Source: Pisaster brevispinus
Taxonomy: Eukaryota > Echinodermata > Asteroidea > Forcipulatida > Asteriidae
NCBI GenBank assembly: GCA_023634235.1
Contig: JAMKCF010000077.1
Location: 372,001-436,000, forward strand
Direction: 5' to 3'
DNA: 64,000 nt
Position 1 is the first letter of the stretch. Every line of letters begins with the position of its first letter. Shown here piece by piece: positions 40,638 through 50,655 of this stretch. Position numbers and translations under genes: made by a program. The notes below the pieces were generated by a model. It ran no database searches. It had not been told where the DNA came from and worked only from the letters and a program-made list of their open reading frames with translations.

Positions 40638-42377
40638 CCGGCTGCGAGACAAGGTCGTGCGGACCGGGGTAATGGCCCAATTTAACTGTGCGGTGAATTT
40701 GGGAATAACTCCCGATCTAGGCATGCTAGAGAGATGAAATTTTCGCCTGAATCTTCCTTAGGTATCCCCGCACCCGGAAATTGGACTTTTACGGCCAATG
40801 CGGGCAGGCTTTACACCGGAAAAGACCAGCAAACGGGGACGCTACAAAGGCCCCGCAAAACAGCTTCATCTCGAATTTGATGTAAAAGAGACAAACATAA
40901 AATAAGGATAGTCAAATCACCCCCAAGGCAATATCGGATCTGCACAAGTTTAGCACCACTGTAAAGCCCGTCTCAAGGGCTCTCTCTACCGTGAGTTTGG
41001 GGTTGCTGACGACTCTGTAGGCGAGGCGAGCGGCCTGGATGTAAGCCCTACCCCTAACAGAAATTGACCCCCCCAAAAAAAAAAAAAAACCGGCTGCGAG
41101 ACAAGGTCGTGCGGACCGGGGTAATGGGAATAACTCCCGATCTAGGCATGCTAGAGAGATGAATTTTTTACCTGAATCTTCCTTAGGTATCCCTGCATCC
41201 GGAAATTGGACTTTTACGGCCGTTGCGGGCAGGCTTCACACCGGAAAAGACCAGCAAACGGGGACGCTACAAAGGCCCCGCAAAACAGCTTCATCTCGAA
41301 TTTGCTGTAAAAGAGACAAACACAAAATAAGGATGGTCAAATCACCCCCAAGGCAATATCGGATCTGCACAAGTTTAGCACCACTGTAAAGCCCGTCTCA
41401 AGGGCTCCCTCTACCGTGAGTTTGGGGTTGCTGACGACTCTGTAGGCGAGGCGAGCGACCTGGATGTTAGCCCTACCCCTAACAGAAATTGACCCCTCCC
41501 AAAAACCGGCTGCGAGACAAGGTCGTGCGGACCGGGGTAATGGCCCAATTTAACTGTGCGGTGAATTTGGGAATAACTCCCGATCTAGGCATGCTAGAGA
41601 GATGAAATTTTCGCCTGAATCTTCCTTAGGTATCCCCGCACCCGGAAATTGGACTTTTACGGCCAATGCGGGCAGGCTTTACACCGGAAAAGACCAGCAA
41701 ACGGGGACGCTACAAAGGCCCCGCAAAACAGCTTCATCTCGAATTTGATGTAAAAGAGACAAACATAAAATAAGGATGGTCAAATCAACCCCAAGGCAAT
41801 ATCGGATCTGCACAAGTTTAGCACCACTGTAAAGCCCGTCTCAAGGGCTCTCTCTACCGTGAGTTTGGGGTTGCTGACGACTCTGTAGGCGAGGCGAGCG
41901 GCCTGGATGTAAGCCCTACCCCTAACAGAAATTGACCCCCCCCAAAAAAAAAAAAAAAAAACCGGCTGCGAGACAAGGTCGTGCGGACCGGGGTAATGGG
42001 AATAACTCCCGATCTAGGCATGCTAGAGAGATGAATTTTTTACCTGAATCTTCCTTAGGTATCTCTGCATCCGGAAATTGGACTTTTACGGCCGTTGCGG
42101 GCAGGCTTCACACCGGAAAAGACCAGCAAACGGGGACGCTACAAAGGCCCCGCAAAACAGCTTCATCTCGAATTTGCTGTAAAAGAGACAAACACAAAAT
42201 AAGGATGGTCAAATCACCCCCAAGGTAATATCGGATCTGCACAAGTTTAGCACCACTGTAAAGCCCGTCTCAAGGGCTCCCTCTACCGTGAGTTTGGGGT
42301 TGCTGACGACTCTGTAGGCGAGGCGAGCGACCTGGATGTTAGCCCTACCCCTAACAGAAATTGACCCCTCCCAAAAA

Positions 42378-42820
42378 CCGGCTGCGAGACAAGGTCGTGC
42401 GGACCGGGGTAATGGCCCAATTTAACTGTGCGGTGAATTTGGGAATAACTCCCGATCTAGGCATGCTAGAGAGATGAAATTTTCGCCTGAATCTTCCTTA
42501 GGTATCCCCGCACCCGGAAATTGGACTTTTACGGCCAATGCGGGCAGGCTTTACACCGGAAAAGACCAGCAAACGGGGACGCTACAAAGGCCCCGCAAAA
42601 CAGCTTCATCTCGAATTTGCTGTAAAAGAGACAAACACAAAATAAGGATGGTCAAATCACCCCCAAGGCAATATCGGATCTGCACAAGTTTAGCACCACT
42701 GTAAAGCCCGTCTCAAGGGCTCCCTCTACCGTGAGTTTGGGGTTGCTGACGACTCTGTAGGCGAGGCGAGCGACCTGGATGTTAGCCCTACCCCTAACAG
42801 AAATTGACCCCTCCCAAAAA
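42378..42820. repeat. Chimeric B/A monomer (BB junction)
   Basis: This 443-bp unit has a B head and A end, with the same switch interval as the chimeras at 31919 and 40195. The preceding A carries TATCTCTGC (about 42061) and CCCCAAGGTAATATC (about 42226); the latter also occurs near 29138. Confidence 0.87.
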
Positions 42821-43099
42821 CCGGCTGCGAGACAAGGTCGTGCGGACCGGGGTAATGGCCCAATTTAACTGTGCGGTGAATTTGGGAATAACTCCCGATC
42901 TAGGCATGCTAGAGAGATGAAATTTTCGCCTGAATCTTCCTTAGGTATCCCCGCACCCGGAAATTGGACTTTTACGGCCAATGCGGGCAGGCTTTACACC
43001 GGAAAAGACCAGCAAACGGGGACGCTACAAAGGCCCCGCAAAACAGCTTCATCTCGAATTTGATGTAAAAGAGACAAACATAAAATAAGGATGGTCAAA

Positions 43100-45010
43100 T
43101 CACCCCCAAAGCAATATCGGATCTGCACAAGTTTAGCACCACTGTAAAGCCCGTCTCAAGGGCTCTCTCTACCGTGAGTTTGGGGTTGCTGACGACTCTG
43201 TAGGCGAGGCGAGCGGCCTGGATGTAAGCCCTACCCCTAACAGAAATTGACCCCCCCCAAAAAAAAAAAAAAAAACCGGCTGCGAGACAAGGTCGTGCGG
43301 ACCGGGGTAATGGGAATAACTCCCGATCTAGGCATGCTAGAGAGATGAATTTTTTACCTGAATCTTCATTAGGTATCCCTGCATCCGGAAATTGGACTTT
43401 TACGGCCGTTGCGGGCAGGCTTCACACCGGAAAAGACCAGCAAACGGGGACGCTACAAAGGCCCCGCAAAACAGCTTCATCTCGAATTTGCTGTAAAAGA
43501 GACAAACACAAAATAAGGATGGTCAAATCACCCCCAAGGCAATATCGGATCTGCACAAGTTTAGCACCACTGTAAAGCCCGTCTCAAGGGCTCCCTCTAC
43601 CGTGAGTTTGGGGTTGCTGACGACTCTGTAGGCGAGGCGAGCGACCTGGATGTTAGCCCTACCCCTAACAGAAATTGACCCCTCCCAAAAACCGGCTGCG
43701 AGACAAGGTCGTGCGGACCGGGGTAATGGCCCAATTTAACTGTGCGGTGAATTTGGGAATAACTCCCGATCTAGGCATGCTAGAGAGATGAAATTTTCGC
43801 CTGAATCTTCCTTAGGTATCCCCGCACCCGGAAATTGGACTTTTACGGCCAATGCGGGCAGGCTTTACACCGGAAAAGACCAGCAAACGGGGACGCTACA
43901 AAGGCCCCGCAAAACAGCTTCATCTCGAATTTGATGTAAAAGAGACAAACATAAAATAAGGATGGTCAAATCACCCCCAAAGCAATATCGGATCTGCACA
44001 AGTTTAGCACCACTGTAAAGCCCGTCTCAAGGGCTCTCTCTACCGTGAGTTTGGGGTTGCTGACGACTCTGTAGGCGAGGCGAGCGGCCTGGATGTAAGC
44101 CCTACCCCTAACAGAAATTGACCCCCCCCCAAAAAAAAAAAAAAAACCGGCTGCGAGACAAGGTCGTGCGGACCGGGGTAATGGGAATAACTCCCGATCT
44201 AGGCATGCTAGAGAGATGAATTTTTTACCTGAATCTTCATTAGGTATCCCTGCATCCGGAAATTGGACTTTTACGGCCGTTGCGGGCAGGCTTCACACCG
44301 GAAAAGACCAGCAAACGGGGACGCTACAAAGGCCCCGCAAAACAGCTTCATCTCGAATTTGCTGTAAAAGAGACAAACACAAAATAAGGATGGTCAAATC
44401 ACCCCCAAGGCAATATCGGATCTGCACAAGTTTAGCACCACTGTAAAGCCCGTCTCAAGGGCTCCCTCTACCGTGAGTTTGGGGTTGCTGACGGCTCTGT
44501 AGGCGAGGCGAGCGACCTGGATGTTAGCCCTACCCCTAACAGAAATTGACCCCTCCCAAAAACCGGCTGCGAGACAAGGTCGTGCGGACCGGGGTAATGG
44601 CCCAATTTAACTGTGCGGTGAATTTGGTAATAACTCCCGATCTAGGCATGCTAGAGAGATGACATTTTCGCCTGAATCTTCCTTAGGTATCCCCGCACCC
44701 GGAAATTGGACTTTTACGGCCAATGCAGGCAGGCTTTACACCGGAAAAGACCAGCAAACGGGGACGCTACAAAGGCCCCGCAAAACAGCTTCATCTCGAA
44801 TTTGATGTAAAAGAGACAAACATAAAATAAGGATGGTCAAATCACCCCCAAGGCAATATCGGATCTGCACAAGTTTAGTACCACTGTAAAGCCCGTCTTA
44901 AGGGCTCTCTCTACCGTGAGTTTGGGGTTGCTGACGACTCTGTAGGCGAGGCGAGCGACCTGGATGTTAGCCCTACCCCTAACAGAAATTGACCCCTCCC
45001 AAAAACCGGC
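43100..45010. repeat. Long-range duplicated block, copy 2 (14.4-kb offset)
   Basis: This shares CCCCCAAAGC (43110), GACGGCTCTG (44494), AATGCAGGCAGG (44727), TTTAGTACC (about 44879) and CCGTCTTAAGG (about 44899) with 28.7-30.6 kb. Inside it, two successive dimers share CTTCATTAGG (about 43367 and 44238, 871 bp apart), so a one-dimer duplication happened after the two blocks separated. Its last B, unit 44563-45005 with head GATGACATTTTCG, ends with A-type GTTAG and is followed by a B. Confidence 0.8.
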
Positions 45011-46384
45011 TGCGAGACAAGGTCTTGCGGACCGGGGTAATGGCCCAATTTAACTGTGCGGTGAATTTGGGAATAACTCCCGATCTAGGCATGCTAGAGA
45101 GATGAAATTTTCGCCTGAATCTTCCTTAGGTATCCCCGCACCCGGAAATTGGACTTTTACGGCCAATGCGGGCAGGCTTTACACCGGAAAAGACCAGCAA
45201 ACGGGGACGCTACAAAGGCCCCGCAAAACAGCTTCATCTCGAATTTGATGTAAAAGAGACAAACATAAAATAAGGATGGTCAAATCACCCCCAAGGCAAT
45301 ATCGGATCTGCACAAGTTTAGCACCACTGTAAAGCCCGTCTCAAGGGCTCTCTCTACCGTGAGTTTGGGGTTGCTGACGACTCTGTAGACGAGGCGAGCG
45401 GCCTGGATGTAAGCCCTACCCCTAACAGAAATTGACCCCCCCCCAAAAAAAAAAAAAAAAACGGCTGCGAGACAAGGTCGTGCGGACCGGGGTAATGGGA
45501 ATAACTCCCGATCTAGGCATGCTAGAGAGATGAATTTTTTACCTGAATCTTCCTTAGGTATCTCTGCATCCGGAAATTGGACTTTTACGGCCGTTGCGGG
45601 CAGGCTTCACACCGGAAAAGACCAGCAAACGGGGACGCTACAAAGGCCCCGCAAAACAGCTTCATCTCGAATTTGCTGTAAAAGAGACAAACACAAAATA
45701 AGGATGGTCAAATCACCCCCAAGGCAATATCGGATCTGCACAAGTTTAGCACCACTGTAAAGCCCGTTTCAAGGGCTCCCTCTACCGTGAGTTTGGGGTT
45801 GCTGACGACTCTGTAGGCGAGGCGAGCGACCTGGATGTTAGCCCTACCCCTAACAGAAATTGACCCCTCCCAAAAACCGGCTGCGAGACAAGGTCGTGCG
45901 GACCGGGGTAATGGCCCAATTTAACTGTGCGGTGAATTTGGGAATAACTCCCGATCTAGGCATGCTAGAGAGATGAAATTTTCGCCTGAATCTTCCTTAG
46001 GTATCCCCGCACCCGGAAATTGGACTTTTACGGCCAATGCGGGCAGGCTTTACACCGGAAAAGACCAGCAAACGGGGACGCTACAAAGGCCCCGCAAAAC
46101 AGCTTCATCTCGAATTTGATGTAAAAGAGACAAACATAAAATAAGGATGGTCAAATCACCCCCAAGGCAACATCGGATCTGCACAAGTTTAGCACCACTG
46201 TAAAGCCCGTCTCAAGGGCTCTCTCTACCGTGAGTTTGGGGTTGCTGACGACTCTGTAGGCGAGGCGAGCGGCCTGGATGTAAGCCCTACCCCTAACAGA
46301 AATTGACCCCCCCCCCCCAAAAAAAAAAAAAACCGGCTGCGAGACAAGGTCGTGCGGACCGGGGTAATGGGAATAACTCCCGAT

Positions 46385-46397
46385 CTAGGCATGCTAG
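46385..46397. other. CTAG-flanked GCATGC palindrome, one per monomer (example)
   Basis: CTAGGCATGCTAG contains a perfect 6-bp palindrome GCATGC with CTA/TAG arms. It is found in nearly all A and B copies, 5 to 11 bp before the diagnostic ATGAA(T/A)TTT. Exceptions are GTCATGC at 8076-8082 and 9815-9821, and GCAGGC at about 24571, 25883 and 26755, which serve as markers of duplicated blocks. Confidence 0.8.
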
Positions 46398-46632
46398 AGA
46401 GATGAATTTTTTACCTGAATCTTCCTTAGGTATCCCTGCATCCGGAAATTGGACTTTTACGGCCGTTGCGGGCAGGCTTCACACCGGAAAAGACCAGCAA
46501 ACGGGGACGCTACAAAGGCCCCGCAAAACAGCTTCATCTCGAATTTGCTGTAAAAGAGACAAACACAAAATAAGGATGGTCAAATCACCCCCAAGGCAAT
46601 ATCGGATCTGCACAAGTTTAGCACCACTGTAA

Positions 46633-46649
46633 AGCCCGTCTCAAGGGCT
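46633..46649. other. Short perfect inverted repeat AGCCC/GGGCT, one per monomer (example)
   Basis: AGCCC, a 7-nt loop GTCTCAA and GGGCT form a 5-bp perfect stem in both A and B monomers. It sits just upstream of the diagnostic CTCCCTC/CTCTCTC site. It is not followed by a T-run in the way a bacterial terminator would be, so I read it only as a minor dyad. Rare copies change the loop (GTCTTAA at 30492-30500 and 44894-44902). Confidence 0.6.
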
Positions 46650-46713
46650 CCCTCTACCGTGAGTTTGGGGTTGCTGACGACTCTGTAGGCGAGGCGAGCG
46701 ACCTGGATGTTAG

Positions 46714-46743
46714 CCCTACCCCTAACAGAAATTGACCCCTCCC
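46714..46743 (-). other. G-quadruplex/i-motif-type pattern at the monomer junction (example)
   Basis: On the minus strand this stretch reads G3-N1-G4-N13-G4-N2-G3, so four G-runs of at least three occur within 30 nt; the plus strand is the C-rich complement. Before A bodies the first two runs are replaced by one run of 6-13 G. The pattern recurs at essentially every monomer junction. The 13-nt central loop is long, so folding is uncertain. The motif is read directly from sequence; structure formation is inference. Confidence 0.55.
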
Positions 46744-46748
46744 AAAAA

Positions 46749-47199
46749 CCGGCTGCGAGACAAGGTCGTGCGGACCGGGGTAATGGCCCAATTTAACTGT
46801 GCGGTGAATTTGGGAATAACTCCCGATCTAGGCATGCTAGAGAGATGAAATTTTCGCCTGAATCTTCCTTAGGTATCCCCGCACCCGGAAATTGGACTTT
46901 TACGGCCAATGCGGGCAGGCTTTACACCGGAAAAGACCAGCAAACGGGGACGCTACAAAGGCCCCGCAAAACAGCTTCATCTCGAATTTGATGTAAAAGA
47001 GACAAACATAAAATAAGGATGGTCAAATCACCCCCAAGGCAATATCGGATCTGCACAAATTTAGCACCACTGTAAAGCCCGTCTCAAGGGCTCTCTCTAC
47101 CGTGAGTTTGGGGTTGCTGACGACTCTGTAGGCGAGGCGAGCGGCCTGGATGTAAGCCCTACCCCTAACAGAAATTGACCCCCCCAAAAAAAAAAAAAA
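46749..47199. repeat. Type B monomer, reference copy (451 bp)
   Basis: This near-consensus B copy carries one private change, CACAAATTTAG in place of CACAAGTTTAG near 47059. Diagnostic B states in order are: a preceding short CCCCTCCCAAAAA; the additional 27 bp after TAATGG; GATGAAATTTTCGCC; CCCGCACCC; GGCCAATGCGGG; CTTTACACC; TTTGATGTAA; AAACATAAAATAAGG; GGGCTCTCTC; and GCGGCCTGGATGTAAG leading into the long C/A tract before the next A. The extra length over A comes from the 27-bp segment and from the longer tract at its end. The A reading frame is closed here by TGA in TTTGATG after 48 codons. Confidence 0.95.
46787..46814. repeat. B-specific 27-bp hairpin-capable segment (example)
   Basis: B monomers carry 27 bp between TAATGG and GAATAAC that A monomers lack precisely. 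The segment begins CCCAATTT and ends AATTTGGG around a 12-nt centre (AACTGTGCGGTG). CCCAA pairs with TTGGG; a T:T mismatch and two further T:A pairs extend the stem. The flanking GG is shared by both alleles, so either insertion into A or a clean loss from A is possible. The segment also appears in chimeras with B heads and A tails, so it travels as part of exchanged tracts. No function is implied by the sequence. Confidence 0.9.
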
Positions 47200-47879
47200 C
47201 CGGCTGCGAGACAAGGTCGTGCGGACCGGGGTAATGGGAATAACTCCCGATCTAGGCATGCTAGAGAGATGAATTTTTTACCTGAATCTTCCTTAGGTAT
47301 CCCTGCATCCGGAAATTGGACTTTTACGGCCGTTGCGGGCAGGCTTCACACCGGAAAAGACCAGCAAACGGGGACGCTACAAAGGCCCCGCAAAACAGCT
47401 TCATCTCGAATTTGCTGTAAAAGAGACAAACACAAAATAAGGATGGTCAAATCACCCCCAAGGCAATATCGGATCTGCACAAGTTTAGCACCACTGTAAA
47501 GCCCGTCTCAAGGGCTCCCTCTACCGTGAGTTTGGGGTTGCTGACGACTCTGTAGGCGAGGCGAGCGACCTGGATGTTAGCCCTACCCCTAACAGAAATT
47601 GACCCCTCCCAAAAACCGGCTGCGAGACAAGGTCGTGCGGACCGGGGTAATGGCCCAATTTAACTGTGCGGTGAATTTGGGAATAACTCCCGATCTAGGC
47701 ATGCTAGAGAGATGAAATTTTCGCCTGAATCTTCCTTAGGTATCCCCGCACCCGGAAATTGGACTTTTACGGCCAATGCGGGCAGGCTTTACACCGGAAA
47801 AGACCAGCAAACGGGGACGCTACAAAGGCCCCGCAAAACAGCTTCATCTCGAATTTGATGTAAAAGAGACAAACATAAA

Positions 47880-50100
47880 ATAAGGATGGTCAAATCACCC
47901 CCAAGGCAAATCGGATCTGCACAAGTTTAGCACCACTGTAAAGCCCGTCTCAAGGGCTCTCTCTACCGTGAGTTTGGGGTTGCTGACGACTCTGTAGGCG
48001 AGGCGAGCGGCCTGGATGTAAACCCTACCCCTAACAGAAATTGACCCCCCCCCAAAAAAAAAAACCGGCTGCGAGACAAGGTCGTGCGGACCGGGGTAAT
48101 GGGAATAACTCCCGATCTAGGCATGCTAGAGAGATGAATTTTTTACCTGAATCTTCCTTAGGTATCCCTGCATCCGGAAATTGGACTTTTACGGCCGTTG
48201 AGGGCAGGCTTCATACCGGAAAAGACCAGCAAACGGGGACGCTACAAAGGCCCCGCAAAACAGCTTCATCTCGAATTTGCTGTAAAAGAGACAAACACAA
48301 AATAAGGATGGTCAAATCACCCCCAAGGCAATATCGGATCTGCACAAGTTTAGCACCACTGTAAAGCCCGTCTCAAGGGCTCCCTCTACCGTGAGTTTGG
48401 GGTTGCTGACGACTCTGTAGGCGAGGCGAGCGACCTGGATGTTAGCCCTACCCCTAACAGAAATTGACCCCTCCCAAAAACCGGCTGCGAGACAAGGTCG
48501 TGCGGACCGGGGTAATGGCCCAATTTAACTGTGCGGTGAATTTGGGAATAACTCCCGATCTAGGCATGCTAGAGAGATGAAATTTTCGCCTGAATCTTCC
48601 TTAGGTATCCCCGCACCCGGAAATTGGACTTTTACGGCCAATGCGGGCAGGCTTTACACCGGAAAAGACCAGCAAACGGGGACGCTACAAAGGCCCCGCA
48701 AAACAGCTTCATCTCGAATTTGATGTAAAAGAGACAAACATAAAATAAGGATGGTCAAATCACCCCCAAGGCAATATCGGATCTGCACAAGTTTAGCACC
48801 ACTGTAAAGCCCGTCTCAAGGGCTCTCTCTACCGTGAGTTTGGGGTTGCTGACGACTCTGTAGGCGAGGCGAGCGGCCTGGATGTAAGCCCTACCCCTAA
48901 CAGAAATTGACCCCCCCCAAAAAAAAAAAAAACCGGCTGCGAGACAAGGTCGTGCGGACCGGGGTAATGGGAATAACTCCCGATCTAGGCATGCTAGAGA
49001 GATGAATTTTTTACCTGAATCTTCCTTAGGTATCCCTGCATCCGGAAATTGGACTTTTACGGCCGTTGCGGGCAGGCTTCACACCGGAAAAGACCAGCAA
49101 ACGGGGACGCTACAAAGGCCCCGCAAAACAGCTTCATCTCGAATTTGCTGTAAAAGAGACAAACACAAAATAAGTATGGTCAAATCACCCCCAAGGCAAT
49201 ATCGGATCTGCACAAGTTTAGCACCACTGTAAAGCCCGTCTCAAGGGCTCCCTCTACCGTGAGTTTGGGGTTGCTGACGACTCTGTAGGCGAGGCGAGCG
49301 ACCTGGATGTTAGCCCTACCCCTAACAGAAATTGACCCCTCCCAAAAACCGGCTGCGAGACAAGGTCGTGCGGACCGGGGTAATGGCCCAATTTAACTGT
49401 GCGGTGAATTTGGGAATAACTCCCGATCTAGGCATGCTAGAGAGATGAAATTTTCGCCTGAATCTTCCTTAGGTATCCCCGCACCCGGAAATTGGACTTT
49501 TACGGCCAATGCGGGCAGGCTTTACACCGGAAAAGACCAGCAAACGGGGACGCTACAAAGGCCCCGCAAAACAGCTTCATCTCGAATTTGATGTAAAAGA
49601 GACAAACATAAAATAAGGATGGTCAAATCTACCCCAAGGCAAATCGGATCTGCACAAGTTTAGCACCACTGTAAAGCCCGTCTCAAGGGCTCTCTCTACC
49701 GTGAGTTTGGGGTTGCTGACGACTCTGTAGGCGAGGCGAGCGGCCTGGATGTAAGCCCTACCCCTAACAGAAATTGACCCCCCCCCAAAAAAAAAACCGG
49801 CTGCGAGACAAGGTCGTGCGGACCGGGGTAATGGGAATAACTCCCGATCTAGGCATGCTAGAGAGATGAATTTTTTACCTGAATCTTCCTTAGGTATCCC
49901 TGCATCCGGAAATTGGACTTTTACGGCCGTTGAGGGCAGGCTTCATACCGGAAAAGACCAGCAAACGGGGACGCTACAAAGGCCCCGCAAAACAGCTTCA
50001 TCTCGAATTTGCTGTAAAAGAGACAAACACAAAATAAGGATGGTCAAATCACCCCCAAGGCAATATCGGATCTGCACAAGTTTAGCACCACTGTAAAGCC
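47880..50100. repeat. Two-dimer repeat marked by GTTGAGGGCAGG
   Basis: AAGGCAAATCGG (one T lost) near 47905 and GTTGAGGGCAGGCTTCATACC-type A copies at about 48197 and 49929 mark two copies 1,732 bp apart. The first also has GTAAACCC near 48018; the second has AAATCTACCCC near 49626. The dimer between them lacks these markers. The same marker set recurs at 63.2-63.5 kb. Confidence 0.87.
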
Positions 50101-50212
50101 CGTCTCAAGGGCTCCCTCTACCGTGAGTTTGGGGTTGCTGACGACTCTGTAGGCGAGGCGAGCGACCTGGATGTTAGCCCTACCCCTAACAGAAATTGAC
50201 CCCTCCCAAAAA

Positions 50213-50655
50213 CCGGCTGCGAGACAAGGTCGTGCGGACCGGGGTAATGGCCCAATTTAACTGTGCGGTGAATTTGGGAATAACTCCCGATCTAGGCATG
50301 CTAGAGAGATGAAATTTTCGCCTGAATCTTCCTTAGGTATCCCCGCACCCGGAAATTGGACTTTTACGGCCAATGTGGGCAGGCTTCACACCGGAAAAGA
50401 CCAGCAAACGGGGACGCTACAAAGGCCCCGCAAAACAGCTTCATCTCGAATTTGATGTAAAAGAGACAAACATAAAATAAGGATGGTCAAATCACCCCCA
50501 AGGCAATATCGGATCTGCACAAGTTTAACACCACTGTAAAGCCCGTCTCAAGGGCTCCCTCTACCGTGAGTTTGGGGTTGCTGACGACTCTGTAGGCGAG
50601 GCGAGCGACCTGGATGTTAGCCCTACCCCTAACAGAAATTGACCCCTCCCAAAAA
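50213..50655. repeat. Chimeric B monomer with patchy A states (BB junction)
   Basis: This unit has a B head and B middle (TTTGATG, AAACATAAAA), but A states at CTTCACACC and again at GGGCTCCCTC through GACCTGGATGTTAG. The isolated A state inside B sequence suggests a short conversion tract or a convergent change. AATGTGGGCAGG and TTTAACACC are private. Confidence 0.82.

Larger units (their letters stand above)
46333..46748. repeat. Type A monomer, reference copy (416 bp)
   Basis: This near-consensus A copy runs from one CCGGCTG to the next. Diagnostic A states in order are: an upstream long C/A tract; TAATGGGAATAAC without the 27-bp segment; GATGAATTTTTTACC; CCTGCATCC; GGCCGTTGCGGG; CTTCACACC; TTTGCTGTAA; AAACACAAAATAAGG; GGGCTCCCTC; and GCGACCTGGATGTTAG at the end leading into a B head. 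A short ATG frame (46402-46632, 76 codons) recurs in most A copies but is not supported as a gene. Choosing CCGGCTG as the boundary is a convention; the true replication or exchange boundary of a tandem repeat cannot be read from the sequence. Confidence 0.95.

Noticed and set aside
46370..46400. 5S rRNA-like CCCGATCT
   Set aside because: Only an 8-base match; the surrounding 120 bp do not follow 5S rRNA sequence or its internal control boxes.
46561..46600. Pol III B-box-like GGTCAAATCACC
   Set aside because: It needs an indel to match GGTTCRANTCC, and I found no convincing A box at proper spacing, so no tRNA or tRNA-derived SINE is called.
46633..46649. AGCCC/GGGCT hairpin as a bacterial rho-independent terminator
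   Set aside because: The stem is only 5 bp and is not followed by a T-run. Nothing else suggests a bacterial genome.
46850..46880. CENP-B box-like TTCGCCTGAATC in B monomers
   Set aside because: TTCG and the central A match, but the required CGGG end is CTTC, so the consensus is not met. A monomers lack TTCG.
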